A stretch of DNA of 46,255 bases from Syntrophales bacterium (GTDB lineage: Bacteria; Desulfobacterota; Syntrophia; Syntrophales; UBA8958): positions 1 to 46,255 of the forward strand of contig JAOACW010000012.1 of NCBI GenBank assembly GCA_026417625.1, given 5' to 3'. The notes below the pieces were generated by a model. The model was not told where the DNA came from and ran no database searches. It worked only from the letters and a program-made list of their open reading frames with translations. This document shows positions 27,661 to 35,970 of the stretch, piece after piece (the first letter of the stretch is position 1; every line of letters begins with the position of its first letter). The position numbers were made by a program, and so were the translations under genes.

Positions 27661-29804
27661 TGCTTCGCATAACAGACATTCTAGACAAGGCACAAACTTT
27701 TCTTCCTCCGGATGATCTGGAGAAAATCGAAAAAGCCTATGTTTTTTCTGCGAGGGCACACCAGGGGCAACTGAGACTTTCCGGAGAGCCCTATCTTGCC
27801 CATCCAATGGAAGTGGCCGGAATACTAACTGATATGAGGATGGATGCGGCCACTATTGTTACAGGTCTCCTGCACGATACTGTGGAGGATACTTTCGCTA
27901 CGCTGGAGCAGATAGAGGAGGAATTCGGTCCAGAGGTTGCCCAGCTTGTGGATGGTGTTACGAAGATCAGTCGGATACCTTACGGAAGTAGGGTGGAACA
28001 GCAAGCGGAGAATTTTCGTAAGATGTTGCTGGCTATGTCCTCGGATATCCGGGTGCTTCTGGTTAGGCTTGCGGACCGTGTACACAACATGCGGACACTT
28101 GAGTTTCATCCACCGGACAAAAGAGAATTTATTGCTAGGGAAACAATGGATATTTATGCCCCTCTAGCCAACCGTTTGGGTATAAACTGGATGAGAACAG
28201 AACTCGAGGATTTGGCCTTTTCTTTTCTCGAACCTGAGGCATACGAGGAAATAAAGAGACGTGTGGCTAAAAAAAAGGGGGAGAGGGACGCCTATGTGGA
28301 GGAAGTTAAAGGGATAATTGCGAGAGAGATCGAGAAGTTCGGTCTCAAGGGGGAAGTGGAAGGGCGGGCGAAGCACTTTTACAGTATTTATTCTAAGATG
28401 ATCCGTCAGGGTATAGACTTCGACGAGGTTTATGATCTTATTGCTTTCCGGATTATCCTCGATAGCGATCAGGATAAGACGTGCTATGAGGCGTTGAGTG
28501 TGATCCATGCTCTGTGGAAACCTGTGCCAGGTAGGTTTAAGGATAGAATAGCTATGCCGAAGGCCAACGGCTACCGTTCCTTACACACCACGGTAATTGG
28601 CCCTTATGGTGAGAGAGTAGAGGTTCAGATACGTACTAGAGAAATGCATGAATGGGCAGAGCACGGTATAGCTGCTCACTGGCGCTACAAGGAGAAGAGA
28701 TCCAAATTCAGTGTGGAAGATGAGCAGATCATGAGGCTCCGGGAGCTCCTCGAGGTACAGCAAGAATCCGACTCTCCCCGAGAGTTCATATCCAATCTTA
28801 AAATGGCTCTTTTCCCTGATGAAGTTTACGTCTTCACACCCACGGGTGAAGTGAAGGTATTTCCCAAGGGAGCAACCCCAATTGATTTTGCATACAGTAT
28901 CCATACGGAGGTGGGACATACCTGCGTTGGTGCTCGGGTCAACCGTAAGATTGTTCCTTTGAAGTACGAACTTCAGAATGGGGATGTAGTGGAGATAATA
29001 ACTCAGGCTGGTTCCCATCCGGGGAAGGATTGGTTAAAATGGGCAGTTACGTCACGGGCAAGGTCGAAGATTAAGAGTTGGTTGAAGGCAGAGGAGAGGC
29101 GGAGAAACACTGAGCTGGGAAGAGAAATACTAGAGAGGGAGTTCAAAAAAAACAACCTCAAGTTATCATCAGCTCTTAAATCAGAAGAAATGACTAAAGT
29201 TATGTCAGAACACGGTGTGGAAACTGTGGAAGACCTCATGGCCCTTGTGGCTTATGGTCGAGCTTCTCCAAAACACATAGTCCGTCATTTTCTTCCTGAG
29301 AAGGTTTCGGAGCCCGAAGAAAAGGAAGATAAAGCGAAACCGAAGACTATACCCCCTTCAACTTTAGGAATATCGTTGTCAGGCGTTGACGATGTCCTTG
29401 TGCGCTTTGCCAAATGTTGCAACCCAATACCAGGTGATGAGATTCTGGGATACGTGTCCAGAGGTAGAGGAGTGACGATTCACACTGCCCAGTGTCCCAA
29501 TATTCAAGAGCTAGATCCGGAAAGGATTGTTGATGTTAGGTGGAATGTTAAGGGAAACCAGACCTATTCTGTAGGTGTCCGTGTTATTTGTCATGATAAG
29601 AAGGGTGTACTCGCCGAGGTGAGCGCTGCTATTTCCGCTATGGATATCAATATAAGTCATGCGGAGGTAGAAACCACTCCTGATTTAAAGGCAATTTGTG
29701 ATTTTCAGCTAGATGTCAATGATCTGAACCAATTTAATCATCTCGTAGCCTCTATAAAGAGGTTGAAGTCAGTTATTTCCGTTGAGCGGTTGCGCCGGGC
29801 ATAA
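27660..29804 (+). CDS. rel: Bifunctional (p)ppGpp synthetase/hydrolase, Rel/SpoT type
   Basis: At 714 residues it has the full long-RSH layout: an HD hydrolase domain with His72-Asp73 in LLHDTVED, a synthetase domain with RFKDRIAMPKANGYRSLHT at 292-310, a TGS domain (about 390-450), a conserved Cys-containing region with AKCCNPIPGDEI, and a C-terminal ACT domain (about 640-714). The RFKD motif and intact HD pair point to both making and breaking (p)ppGpp. It is the only RSH gene in the window, and coupling to proS puts amino-acid charging next to the stringent response. Confidence 0.96.
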   Translation: MLRITDILDKAQTFLPPDDLEKIEKAYVFSARAHQGQLRLSGEPYLAHPMEVAGILTDMRMDAATIVTGLLHDTVEDTFATLEQIEEEFGPEVAQLVDGVTKISRIPYGSRVEQQAENFRKMLLAMSSDIRVLLVRLADRVHNMRTLEFHPPDKREFIARETMDIYAPLANRLGINWMRTELEDLAFSFLEPEAYEEIKRRVAKKKGERDAYVEEVKGIIAREIEKFGLKGEVEGRAKHFYSIYSKMIRQGIDFDEVYDLIAFRIILDSDQDKTCYEALSVIHALWKPVPGRFKDRIAMPKANGYRSLHTTVIGPYGERVEVQIRTREMHEWAEHGIAAHWRYKEKRSKFSVEDEQIMRLRELLEVQQESDSPREFISNLKMALFPDEVYVFTPTGEVKVFPKGATPIDFAYSIHTEVGHTCVGARVNRKIVPLKYELQNGDVVEIITQAGSHPGKDWLKWAVTSRARSKIKSWLKAEERRRNTELGREILEREFKKNNLKLSSALKSEEMTKVMSEHGVETVEDLMALVAYGRASPKHIVRHFLPEKVSEPEEKEDKAKPKTIPPSTLGISLSGVDDVLVRFAKCCNPIPGDEILGYVSRGRGVTIHTAQCPNIQELDPERIVDVRWNVKGNQTYSVGVRVICHDKKGVLAEVSAAISAMDINISHAEVETTPDLKAICDFQLDVNDLNQFNHLVASIKRLKSVISVERLRRA

Positions 29805-29816
29805 TAAGCATTACAA

Positions 29817-29845
29817 TTGACAGGACCATTTATTTGAGTTATGTC
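29817..29845 (+). promoter_or_regulatory. Probable promoter of the amidase gene
   Basis: A perfect TTGACA at 29817-29822 lies 17 bases before TATGTC (29840-29845). The -10 match is partial. Confidence 0.45.
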
Positions 29846-29872
29846 ACCACAGTTTTTGCTTTTAGTGTGGTG
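29845..29872 (+). repeat. Inverted repeat before the amidase gene
   Basis: CACCACA (29845-29851) and TGTGGTG (29866-29872) are perfect complements around a 14-base T-rich loop, about 18 bases before the amidase GTG. No T run follows, so it is not a standard terminator. It could be an operator or an RNA hairpin. Confidence 0.5.
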
Positions 29873-29890
29873 TAAAAGCGGGAGATTTCT

Positions 29891-30580
29891 GTGATACCTT
29901 TTCCTATCCTGAAGTTGATTATTTCATCTGTTATTTTGTGCTTTTCCCTAACCCAGTATACCCATGCAGAGGTAAGAGCTGTTGTGGTTATTGATGCAGC
30001 TCATGGGGGAAAGGATTTAGGGGTTAGAATTACTGAGAAGATATACGAGAAGGACATAACTTTGAACTTAGCCCTAATGCTCCAGAGGGAGTTGCAGAAG
30101 GTTCCTGGTATTAATGTTATACTGACGAGACATTCGGATATAGACGTGGGATTGGAGGATAGGTTGAAGATTATTAATAACTCCTCCGCTAGTGCGATGA
30201 TCAGTCTACACATCAATGCCGGTTTCTATCGCGATGCCAAAGGGTTTGAAGTTTACTTTCCCGGGTTCAGACATGTAAAGGGTGGAAGTGGTGAATCCGC
30301 GGACATAATAAGTGATATGACGCGTACGAAGTACCTCAATGAATCGGTTAGGCTTGCCCAGAAAGTGCTCAGGAGTCTAGATACGGTATTCCCCAAGGAA
30401 GGTCGGGGGTTAAGGGAGGCACCGATCCCTCTGCTGGAAAGAGTAACGTTGCCTGCAGTACTCGTTGAAGTTGGATTTGCCACGAATGAAGGGAATAGGA
30501 AGAAAATTCTTGATCCGAAATATCAACATGAAATTGCCAGATGCCTGGCAAAAGGGTTTGTAGAGTATCTTAAACGTTGA
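29891..30580 (+). CDS. Exported N-acetylmuramoyl-L-alanine amidase (amidase 3)
   Basis: This zinc enzyme cleaves the bond between muramic acid and the stem peptide. The 229-residue product has a signal peptide (about 1-26, ending THAEV) followed directly by the catalytic domain with zinc ligands His38, Glu53 and His107 and the catalytic Glu193 in LVEVGFATNEG. There is no AMIN targeting domain and no cell-wall-binding repeat, so it is a minimal periplasmic amidase. The start is GTG 29891, behind GGGAGA. Confidence 0.93.
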   Translation: MIPFPILKLIISSVILCFSLTQYTHAEVRAVVVIDAAHGGKDLGVRITEKIYEKDITLNLALMLQRELQKVPGINVILTRHSDIDVGLEDRLKIINNSSASAMISLHINAGFYRDAKGFEVYFPGFRHVKGGSGESADIISDMTRTKYLNESVRLAQKVLRSLDTVFPKEGRGLREAPIPLLERVTLPAVLVEVGFATNEGNRKKILDPKYQHEIARCLAKGFVEYLKR

Positions 30581-30593
30581 CAGAGAATTATGA

Positions 30594-30661
30594 TTCTCAC
30601 TAGTGAGAAGTAAGGTGTCATTTGTCGCTGGGTGTTTGAGGTTTGAAAATATTTAAACCTC
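30594..30661 (+). repeat. Two inverted repeats in the rdgB upstream region
   Basis: The 226-base gap between the amidase and rdgB has no gene. It holds a perfect 16-base palindrome, TTCTCACTAGTGAGAA (30594-30609), and a second inverted repeat, GAGGTTT (30638-30644) with AAACCTC (30655-30661), around an AT-rich centre. Neither is followed by a T run. They may be operators or transcript ends; no partner regulator gene is adjacent. Confidence 0.55.
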
Positions 30662-30806
30662 CAGTGGTTAGGTGATTATCAAAATGGGAAGCGTATGGTT
30701 TGGATCTTTGAGGTAGCGAGAGTGTCAATTAACGCGCTTCATCTGGCGAGGGGCCTGGAGATTTATGTATAGGTAGAAGAAAATTTTTGGGTTACTTAAA
30801 TTAATT

Positions 30807-31409
30807 ATGACGATAGTATTGGCATCCCGTAATGAGGGTAAAATAAAAGAAATAGGTTTCATGTTAGCCGATCTTCAGGTGACGGTTAAATCCCTAAGGG
30901 ATTATCCTGACTGTCCGGAGATTCAAGAAGATGGATGTACGTTCTACGAAAACGCGCTCAAAAAAGGTTTAACAGTTGCCCGCTATACCAGGGAGTGGGT
31001 ACTTGCAGATGATTCAGGACTGGAGGTAGATGCCCTTGGAGGAGCACCGGGTGTACTTTCTGCCCGATTCGCAGGTGAGGGTGCAAAGGATGAGGATAAT
31101 AATAGAAAGCTTCTTGAGGCACTGAGGGGAGTTCCGTTTGATAAAAGGGGAGCAACTTTCCGTTGTATTTTGGTTTTTATTCATCCCAATGGTGAGCACA
31201 AAACATTCGAAGGTCGTTGGAGAGGTGTGATTGCGGAGGAACCACGGGGAAATGGAGGGTTTGGATACGATCCATTGTTTTACATCCCCGAGCTGGGTTT
31301 AACCGCAGCGGAGTTGCCTTTAGAGAAAAAAAACAGATTAAGTCACAGGGCTCAGGCGGTAAAACAATTCAAAAAATACTTGCAATCTTTTTTAAAGACT
31401 AATAGTTAA
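30807..31409 (+). CDS. rdgB: XTP/dITP diphosphatase (non-canonical purine NTP hydrolase)
   Basis: This 200-residue housecleaning enzyme removes dITP, XTP and related triphosphates. It has ASRNEGKIKEI at the start, the LADDSGLEVDALGGAPGVLSARFAG signature near 70-90, and GNGGFGYDPLFYIPE. tRNA-Pro begins 9 bases after the stop, so the two may share a transcript. Confidence 0.95.
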   Translation: MTIVLASRNEGKIKEIGFMLADLQVTVKSLRDYPDCPEIQEDGCTFYENALKKGLTVARYTREWVLADDSGLEVDALGGAPGVLSARFAGEGAKDEDNNRKLLEALRGVPFDKRGATFRCILVFIHPNGEHKTFEGRWRGVIAEEPRGNGGFGYDPLFYIPELGLTAAELPLEKKNRLSHRAQAVKQFKKYLQSFLKTNS

Positions 31410-31417
31410 GGGTTAAT

Positions 31418-31491
31418 CGGGGCGTGGCGCAGCCTGGTAGCGCGCTTGCTTTGGGAGCAAGATGTCGGGGGTTCAAATCCCTCCGCCCCGA
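31418..31491 (+). tRNA. tRNA-Pro (TGG)
   Basis: A complete cloverleaf: acceptor stem CGGGGCG/CGCCCCG, anticodon stem CTTGC/GCAAG with loop TTTGGGA (anticodon TGG), and T arm GGGGG-TTCAAAT-CCCTC. The CCA end is not encoded. Confidence 0.97.
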
Positions 31492-31599
31492 TCATTTCCG
31501 TTCATAGGTTACGTTCTTTGAGTTTTGGCTTTGTTCTGGTTTTGTGTATTTTACTTTCCTTTTGTCTAGTTTGTCTTTGGCTTAAAGGCTAATACTAAC

Positions 31600-31629
31600 T
31601 TGACATGTCTTCTTTTTTAGATTCATTAT
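31600..31629 (+). promoter_or_regulatory. Possible promoter inside the annotated start of the barrel protein gene
   Basis: TTGACA (31600-31605) is followed 18 bases later by CATTAT (31624-31629). It overlaps the first ATG of the next gene, so if real, translation must begin at a later codon such as GTG 31659. Confidence 0.35.
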
Positions 31630-32315
31630 GCATTCAAAAAGTGTCTTATAGTGAAAGTGTGAAAACATTTTTCCGTCTGTTTGCTATAATTTTTTTCCTT
31701 TCGTTACCGGGATACACTTTTGCAGGTGATAAGTTGTGTCTACAGGTATTTGGCGGTACTGCGTACAATTTCAAAACGAGACATGTGATTCGCCAGGATG
31801 GTGCTGATACCGTGCGATTCAACGCCAAGTATGACACAAAGGCCTTTGAAACGCCTGTGTACTGGTCATTACGTGCCGGCCTATGGGACAAAAAAAATTC
31901 GTGGGAATTGGAGCTTGTTCATCATAAGCTGTATTTAAAAAATAACCCTCCTGGAGTTGAACATTTCAGCATAACCCATGGTTTCAACCTACTTACGGTT
32001 AACCGCGCATGGTTATTCCCCTGGTTCATCGGCCGGCTCGGTGGAGGTGTCGTTGTCACTCACCCTGAGAGCACAATCCACGGTAAAACCTTTGAACAGA
32101 GTGGGGGCATCATAGATGGGTATTACATTTCTGGTCCAACAGCTCAGGTAGCTCTGGAGAAGAGGCTCTATATCGGTAAGAATCTTTTCCTCAGTGCGGA
32201 GGGTAAGTTCACCCTATCATGGGTTCGGGTTCCTGTGAAGGATGGTCACTCAGAGCTGTGGAACAGTGCTGTTCACGCACTTCTTGGGATCGGTTACGAT
32301 TTCAACTCTCGCTGA
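31605..32315 (+). CDS. Exported protein, probable small outer-membrane beta-barrel
   Basis: I do not recognise this 236-residue protein. It has a signal peptide (hydrophobic segment, then GYTFAGDK). The mature part alternates polar and aromatic residues in short strands (VYWSLRAGLW, WELELVHHKLYL, LFLSAEGKFTLSW, HALLGIGYDF), as in small OmpA-like barrels. The start is uncertain: ATG 31605 has no ribosome site and overlaps a TTGACA element, while GTG 31659 begins just before a compact signal peptide (VKTFFRLFAIIFFLSL). It stands alone between tRNA-Pro and a convergent gene. Confidence 0.6.
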   Translation: MSSFLDSLCIQKVSYSESVKTFFRLFAIIFFLSLPGYTFAGDKLCLQVFGGTAYNFKTRHVIRQDGADTVRFNAKYDTKAFETPVYWSLRAGLWDKKNSWELELVHHKLYLKNNPPGVEHFSITHGFNLLTVNRAWLFPWFIGRLGGGVVVTHPESTIHGKTFEQSGGIIDGYYISGPTAQVALEKRLYIGKNLFLSAEGKFTLSWVRVPVKDGHSELWNSAVHALLGIGYDFNSR

Positions 32316-32352
32316 GATACACATCGCAAAGAGCTTTATGGGTATGGGCATT

Positions 32353-32487
32353 TTATTCTACTCTGTGATGTGATCTTGGTGGAGTACAGCGAAGTCCGGG
32401 CATAATGTTTCTGCCCTTTGGGAAGACTACCTTTTTTGTTAGAACTAATCGTCTTCCGTGTCAGCCGAAAGGTATTTTTGATATCAT
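32353..32487 (-). pseudogene. Short broken frame, possibly an oxidoreductase N-terminus
   Basis: The 214-base gap 32316-32529 has no intact gene. On the minus strand, AGGAGG precedes an ATG at 32487 encoding MISKIPFG, then TGA, and the same frame continues for 35 codons to a TAA. The opening resembles the N-terminus of aldo/keto reductases (KIPFGRTG), and the rest does not. It may be a fragment of a lost gene or chance. Nearby GGGCA/TGCCC and GGAAGAC/GTCTTCC inverted repeats lie at about 32398-32460. Confidence 0.2.
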
Positions 32488-32529
32488 AGCTGCTACCTCC
32501 TGACGGAACTGGTGAAGAAGGTGTGTCCG

Positions 32530-33993
32530 TTACACTTCAGTCTCTATACCCGCCATTACTCGGGCGTCTCTTTTCAGTTGATCGAGGACTTTAGAGAGGG
32601 CACTTTGTATTGCAATTCTTTGGGCTTGGGGAGATCCTGCACCGTGGGTTGATTCAATGGGGATCACTGATGCTTGGCCACTCAGATATTCAATCAGTCT
32701 CATCATTCTTATACGGTGTTCTGTGGGAACGTCATTTTTCGCCTTTAGATACTTTTTCAAAATAGGACCGATTTTTTCATGCTTAAAATCTCGAGCGGTA
32801 GGTGCCGTGCACACTAAACCGCCTGCAATGTCTGCAATCTTGAATGTTCCATCCCAAATGGCCTTTACACCTTGCAATTTTGCGACGTTTATGTAGAGGG
32901 AGTCGGGGAAATAGACGCCCGATGGGCTTTTAAAGGCTTTATATACAGAGGCGAGTGCGCATCCTGCTGAAAGCTCACTATGGAAGTAGAGTTCGTTAAG
33001 TTTTTCCTGTATATGTCTAGCTTTACCAACCCCGTTGTACTCAGCGATTACGGCTGATGCCCCAATGAGTAAATCTCTGTGACCCGTTTTGCATCCCGAA
33101 GTGGCTAGCCTTTGAAGAAGAGCGAAATAGTTGACAAGAGAACCGGCGAATTTCCACTCTCCACACATAAAAACTCTATCTTTTGGCACGAAGACATTGT
33201 CGAAAATTACGTGTGTTGATCCGTGTACCCCGTAGTGAGCGTTCCCGAAATCCATTTCCTCTCCCACGAGACGTCTCATATTGGGTGCTGGTGCCTCGGC
33301 TATGTGGATGACACCTGGTGTATCGGTCGGTATGGCAAAACTCACCGCGTAGCTTTCCTCGCCGGGTCCGAGGGCAGTACAGGGTACTACGACTATTTCG
33401 TTGGCAATTGCAGCTCCTGATATACTTGCTTTTGCTCCCTTTACTACAATACCTTTCTCCGTATTCTCTACGATGTGCACGTATGAATCGGGATCGGATT
33501 GACTGCCTGGGTTAAGGCTCCGGTCTCCTTTTACATCCATCATCGCTCCGCATACGGCTAGATCTTCTTTCTGCACGTATTTTAGGAATTCCAGAAATCT
33601 GCCGTGGTATGGAGTACCCAATTCACGGTCCATTTCAAACGTGACTGCGTAAAGACTGTTTAATGCGGCGGTACTGACACAGCGAGCACCAATGCAGGCA
33701 CCGTGTTTGCGCACGAAATATCGCGCCATGTTAAACCTTTTTGCTAAGTCATCCCTGTCCAGCATAATGTGTAAGAAACGGTTTACCGTGTCTTTAATAA
33801 ATGGGGACCAGACCGTCAGATAATTTTTGTATTCCTCCTTAAGGGAGAGTTCATAGACAAGGCCGATGGCGTTTAGCGCCGGCTTTATCAGTGGATGAGA
33901 GGTTAGGTCGTAGATCTGTTCCCCTAAGGCGTAGAGTTCCACTTTTTGTTTTTTTATGCTGTCGAAGTACGCTTCTTTAGTTCTAAGAGCCAT
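32530..33993 (-). CDS. 4-hydroxybutyryl-CoA dehydratase/HpaB-family flavoenzyme
   Basis: The 487-residue product has the acyl-CoA-dehydrogenase-like fold of the HpaB/AbfD family, with MMDVKGDRSLNPGSQSDPDSYVHIVE, YGVHGSTHVIFDNVFVPKDRVF and SGCKTGHRDLLIGA. AbfD is an FAD and 4Fe-4S enzyme that dehydrates 4-hydroxybutyryl-CoA; its ligands, from memory, are Cys99, Cys103, His292 and Cys299. Here the matching region has Cys100 and Cys105 (four residues between them) and Cys301, but Gln294 where the His should be. The cluster may thus be altered and the reaction different. A monooxygenase role like HpaB is unlikely if the host is anaerobic. The start follows GGAGGG. It is divergent from an Fe-S/cytochrome b pair. 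Confidence 0.75.
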   Translation of the reverse strand: MALRTKEAYFDSIKKQKVELYALGEQIYDLTSHPLIKPALNAIGLVYELSLKEEYKNYLTVWSPFIKDTVNRFLHIMLDRDDLAKRFNMARYFVRKHGACIGARCVSTAALNSLYAVTFEMDRELGTPYHGRFLEFLKYVQKEDLAVCGAMMDVKGDRSLNPGSQSDPDSYVHIVENTEKGIVVKGAKASISGAAIANEIVVVPCTALGPGEESYAVSFAIPTDTPGVIHIAEAPAPNMRRLVGEEMDFGNAHYGVHGSTHVIFDNVFVPKDRVFMCGEWKFAGSLVNYFALLQRLATSGCKTGHRDLLIGASAVIAEYNGVGKARHIQEKLNELYFHSELSAGCALASVYKAFKSPSGVYFPDSLYINVAKLQGVKAIWDGTFKIADIAGGLVCTAPTARDFKHEKIGPILKKYLKAKNDVPTEHRIRMMRLIEYLSGQASVIPIESTHGAGSPQAQRIAIQSALSKVLDQLKRDARVMAGIETEV

Positions 33994-34240
33994 CTTACCC
34001 TCCTTCTTTCTTTTGTTTGTTTTTATACTGATTGCTGAAGTTAATCAACATGAGATGTCTTTCAAGATGTGTCAGAGGGTGAGATGTGTTGTATCGAAGT
34101 CTGTTAAATGTTTTTCGGTTTTTTCTTTTCGATGTGGTATATGAAATCGGCTATTAAGTTTAAAACATTTGTGGTCTTTAATTGTCGGGTTGGTAAAACG
34201 TAGAAATGCGTGGATATTAATAGTTAGCGGAGGAAAAGAC

Positions 34241-35221
34241 ATGCTACTCTCAAGAAGGAGTTTTATGACTTTGTCATCATCTATTTTTCTTTCCTTTGTT
34301 CTTGGCGGTGGGAGGGTGAATGCCGTTGGAGGGCAGTTCGCAACGATAATTGACATTACCAGATGTGATGGTTGTAAGAACGAACCAGTACATTGGTGTG
34401 TGAAGGCATGTAGAGACTATAATAAAAATAGATTTCCCGAACCAAAGAAACCGATCCCACCTTACTGGCCTAGAGATTTTTATGAGGACTGGTCAGATAA
34501 AAGGGATAAAGTTGACACTTTAACTCCTTACAATTGGCTGTTCGTTCAAAGAGTCAGTATAGATTCTCATGAGATATACATTCCAAGAAGGTGCATGCAC
34601 TGCGATAATCCTCCATGCGTGAGGGGATGTCCTTTTGGTGCTTTGACAAAACAGCCGGAAGGCAATTCTGTGATAAACGACAAACTGTGTTTTGGGGGTG
34701 CAAAGTGCAGGGATGTATGCCCTTGGCATATACCGCAGAGACAGGCTGGTGTAGGGATCTATTTAGAGATTCTGCCAAAATATGCGGGCGGCGGGGTAAT
34801 GTACAAATGTGACCTTTGCAAAGATAGAATAAAGGAAGGTCAGGAACCCGCTTGTGTCATAGCTTGTCGGGAAAGACTTGGTGAAAAAGCTGTGTTTATT
34901 TTTGGTGAAAGGAAGCATGTGTTCGAGCTTGCCCAGAGAAGAGTTAAAGAAGAGGGGTTGTGTGTATATGGAAAGAGAGAAAATGGTGGAACATCCACAC
35001 TGTATCTTTCACAAGTCCCCTTTGAGGCTATAAATGAAGGTTTGAAAGCAAAAAAGGAGAGGTTTATGTTGCCTGTTGGGGTTGAAAACAGAGTTGAAAA
35101 ATCCTTTAATCCCATTGGCAAAGTGGTTTTAGCTTCAGGATTAATCTCAACTGTGGGGGCAGTGGTTGCAGCAGTTTTGTTTAAGAAAAGTCCTCAGGAG
35201 GCAAAGCACGATGAAGGCTAA
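34241..35221 (+). CDS. Tat-exported four-cluster Fe-S protein (formate dehydrogenase/hydrogenase beta-subunit type)
   Basis: This 326-residue electron-transfer subunit starts with a twin-arginine signal (SRRSFM at 4-9, hydrophobic segment to about 24). Four ferredoxin-like motifs follow: Cys42/45/53/57, Cys118/121/126/130, Cys150/156/160 and Cys190/193/205/209. The third motif (CFGGAKCRDVCP) lacks one Cys, leaving 15, so one cluster may be 3Fe-4S or use another ligand. A C-terminal membrane helix (about 297-316) anchors it. ATG 34241 follows GGAGG; the frame opens earlier at 34169 but would bury the Tat motif. It overlaps the cytochrome b gene by 11 bases. No catalytic subunit lies beside it. 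Confidence 0.85.
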   Translation: MLLSRRSFMTLSSSIFLSFVLGGGRVNAVGGQFATIIDITRCDGCKNEPVHWCVKACRDYNKNRFPEPKKPIPPYWPRDFYEDWSDKRDKVDTLTPYNWLFVQRVSIDSHEIYIPRRCMHCDNPPCVRGCPFGALTKQPEGNSVINDKLCFGGAKCRDVCPWHIPQRQAGVGIYLEILPKYAGGGVMYKCDLCKDRIKEGQEPACVIACRERLGEKAVFIFGERKHVFELAQRRVKEEGLCVYGKRENGGTSTLYLSQVPFEAINEGLKAKKERFMLPVGVENRVEKSFNPIGKVVLASGLISTVGAVVAAVLFKKSPQEAKHDEG

Positions 35222-35879
35222 GATCAAAAGGCACTCTCTTATTGAGCTTTTAGAACACTGGAGCGTTGCTATTTCAGGTATAGTTCTTCTGTTTACCGGT
35301 CTTGGGTGTTTGCCTCTCTACAAGAGGTATTTTATTTCCGAAATTCCTGGGCTGGGATGGACAGCGGATTTTAACAATGTAACAATGGTTCACTATGTAG
35401 CTTCAATTGTTTTTGTATCTGCTGTGTTGTTTCATATAGTGTTTCATGGTTTGAGGAAAGAATTCGGTCTTCTACCGAAGAGGGGTGATGTTTCAAGAGG
35501 TCTTAAAGTTATTAAAGCAATGTTTGGTTTTGGTGAAGAACCACCTTCAGAAAAGTACCTTCCTGAACAAAGAATTGCCTATGTGGGAATGGGTTTTGTC
35601 ATATTGGTTTTAACAGGAACGGGGATTATAAAGGTTTTAAAAAACCTGGAATGGGTCATTCTCCCACCAATGGTCGAAACAGTGAATACCCTTATACATA
35701 CCTTGTTCGGTTTGCTTTTTATGTTAGCTTTTGTTGTTCATGTGGGTGTGGTTTTGCTTTTTAAGGCAAATTGGCCTCTTCTTAGGAGTATGTTTACAGG
35801 ATACGTTGACGAAGAGTATGTGAAGCACAGACATACTTTGTGGTATGAAGAATTGAAAAAAACCACTGCTAAACAGTGA
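35211..35879 (+). CDS. Membrane cytochrome b, formate dehydrogenase gamma-subunit type
   Basis: This 222-residue protein has four membrane helices with histidines placed as in FdnI: His16 in helix 1, His61 in helix 2, and His163 and His177, 14 residues apart, in helix 4. It would hold two b hemes and pass electrons from the upstream Fe-S protein to quinone, or back. The start ATG 35211 has AGGAGG about 10 bases upstream, inside the previous gene. The pair lacks the molybdopterin subunit that usually completes a formate dehydrogenase. Confidence 0.85.
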   Translation: MKAKIKRHSLIELLEHWSVAISGIVLLFTGLGCLPLYKRYFISEIPGLGWTADFNNVTMVHYVASIVFVSAVLFHIVFHGLRKEFGLLPKRGDVSRGLKVIKAMFGFGEEPPSEKYLPEQRIAYVGMGFVILVLTGTGIIKVLKNLEWVILPPMVETVNTLIHTLFGLLFMLAFVVHVGVVLLFKANWPLLRSMFTGYVDEEYVKHRHTLWYEELKKTTAKQ

Positions 35880-35970
35880 TTGTTAAAGAGTTTTTTAGCT
35901 TTTTTGTCTTACTTTTGTAAGTCTTTCTGCGGTTGAATTCGGTGAGGTAATCCGGGTTTTCTGCAAAAAA

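Noticed and set aside
32461-32463. In-frame TGA read as selenocysteine
   Set aside because: The frame is very short, resembles no selenoprotein, and no SECIS hairpin was recognised after the codon.
34169-34240. Longer start for the Fe-S protein
   Set aside because: It has no ribosome site and would place 24 residues before the twin-arginine motif. ATG 34241 has GGAGG upstream.
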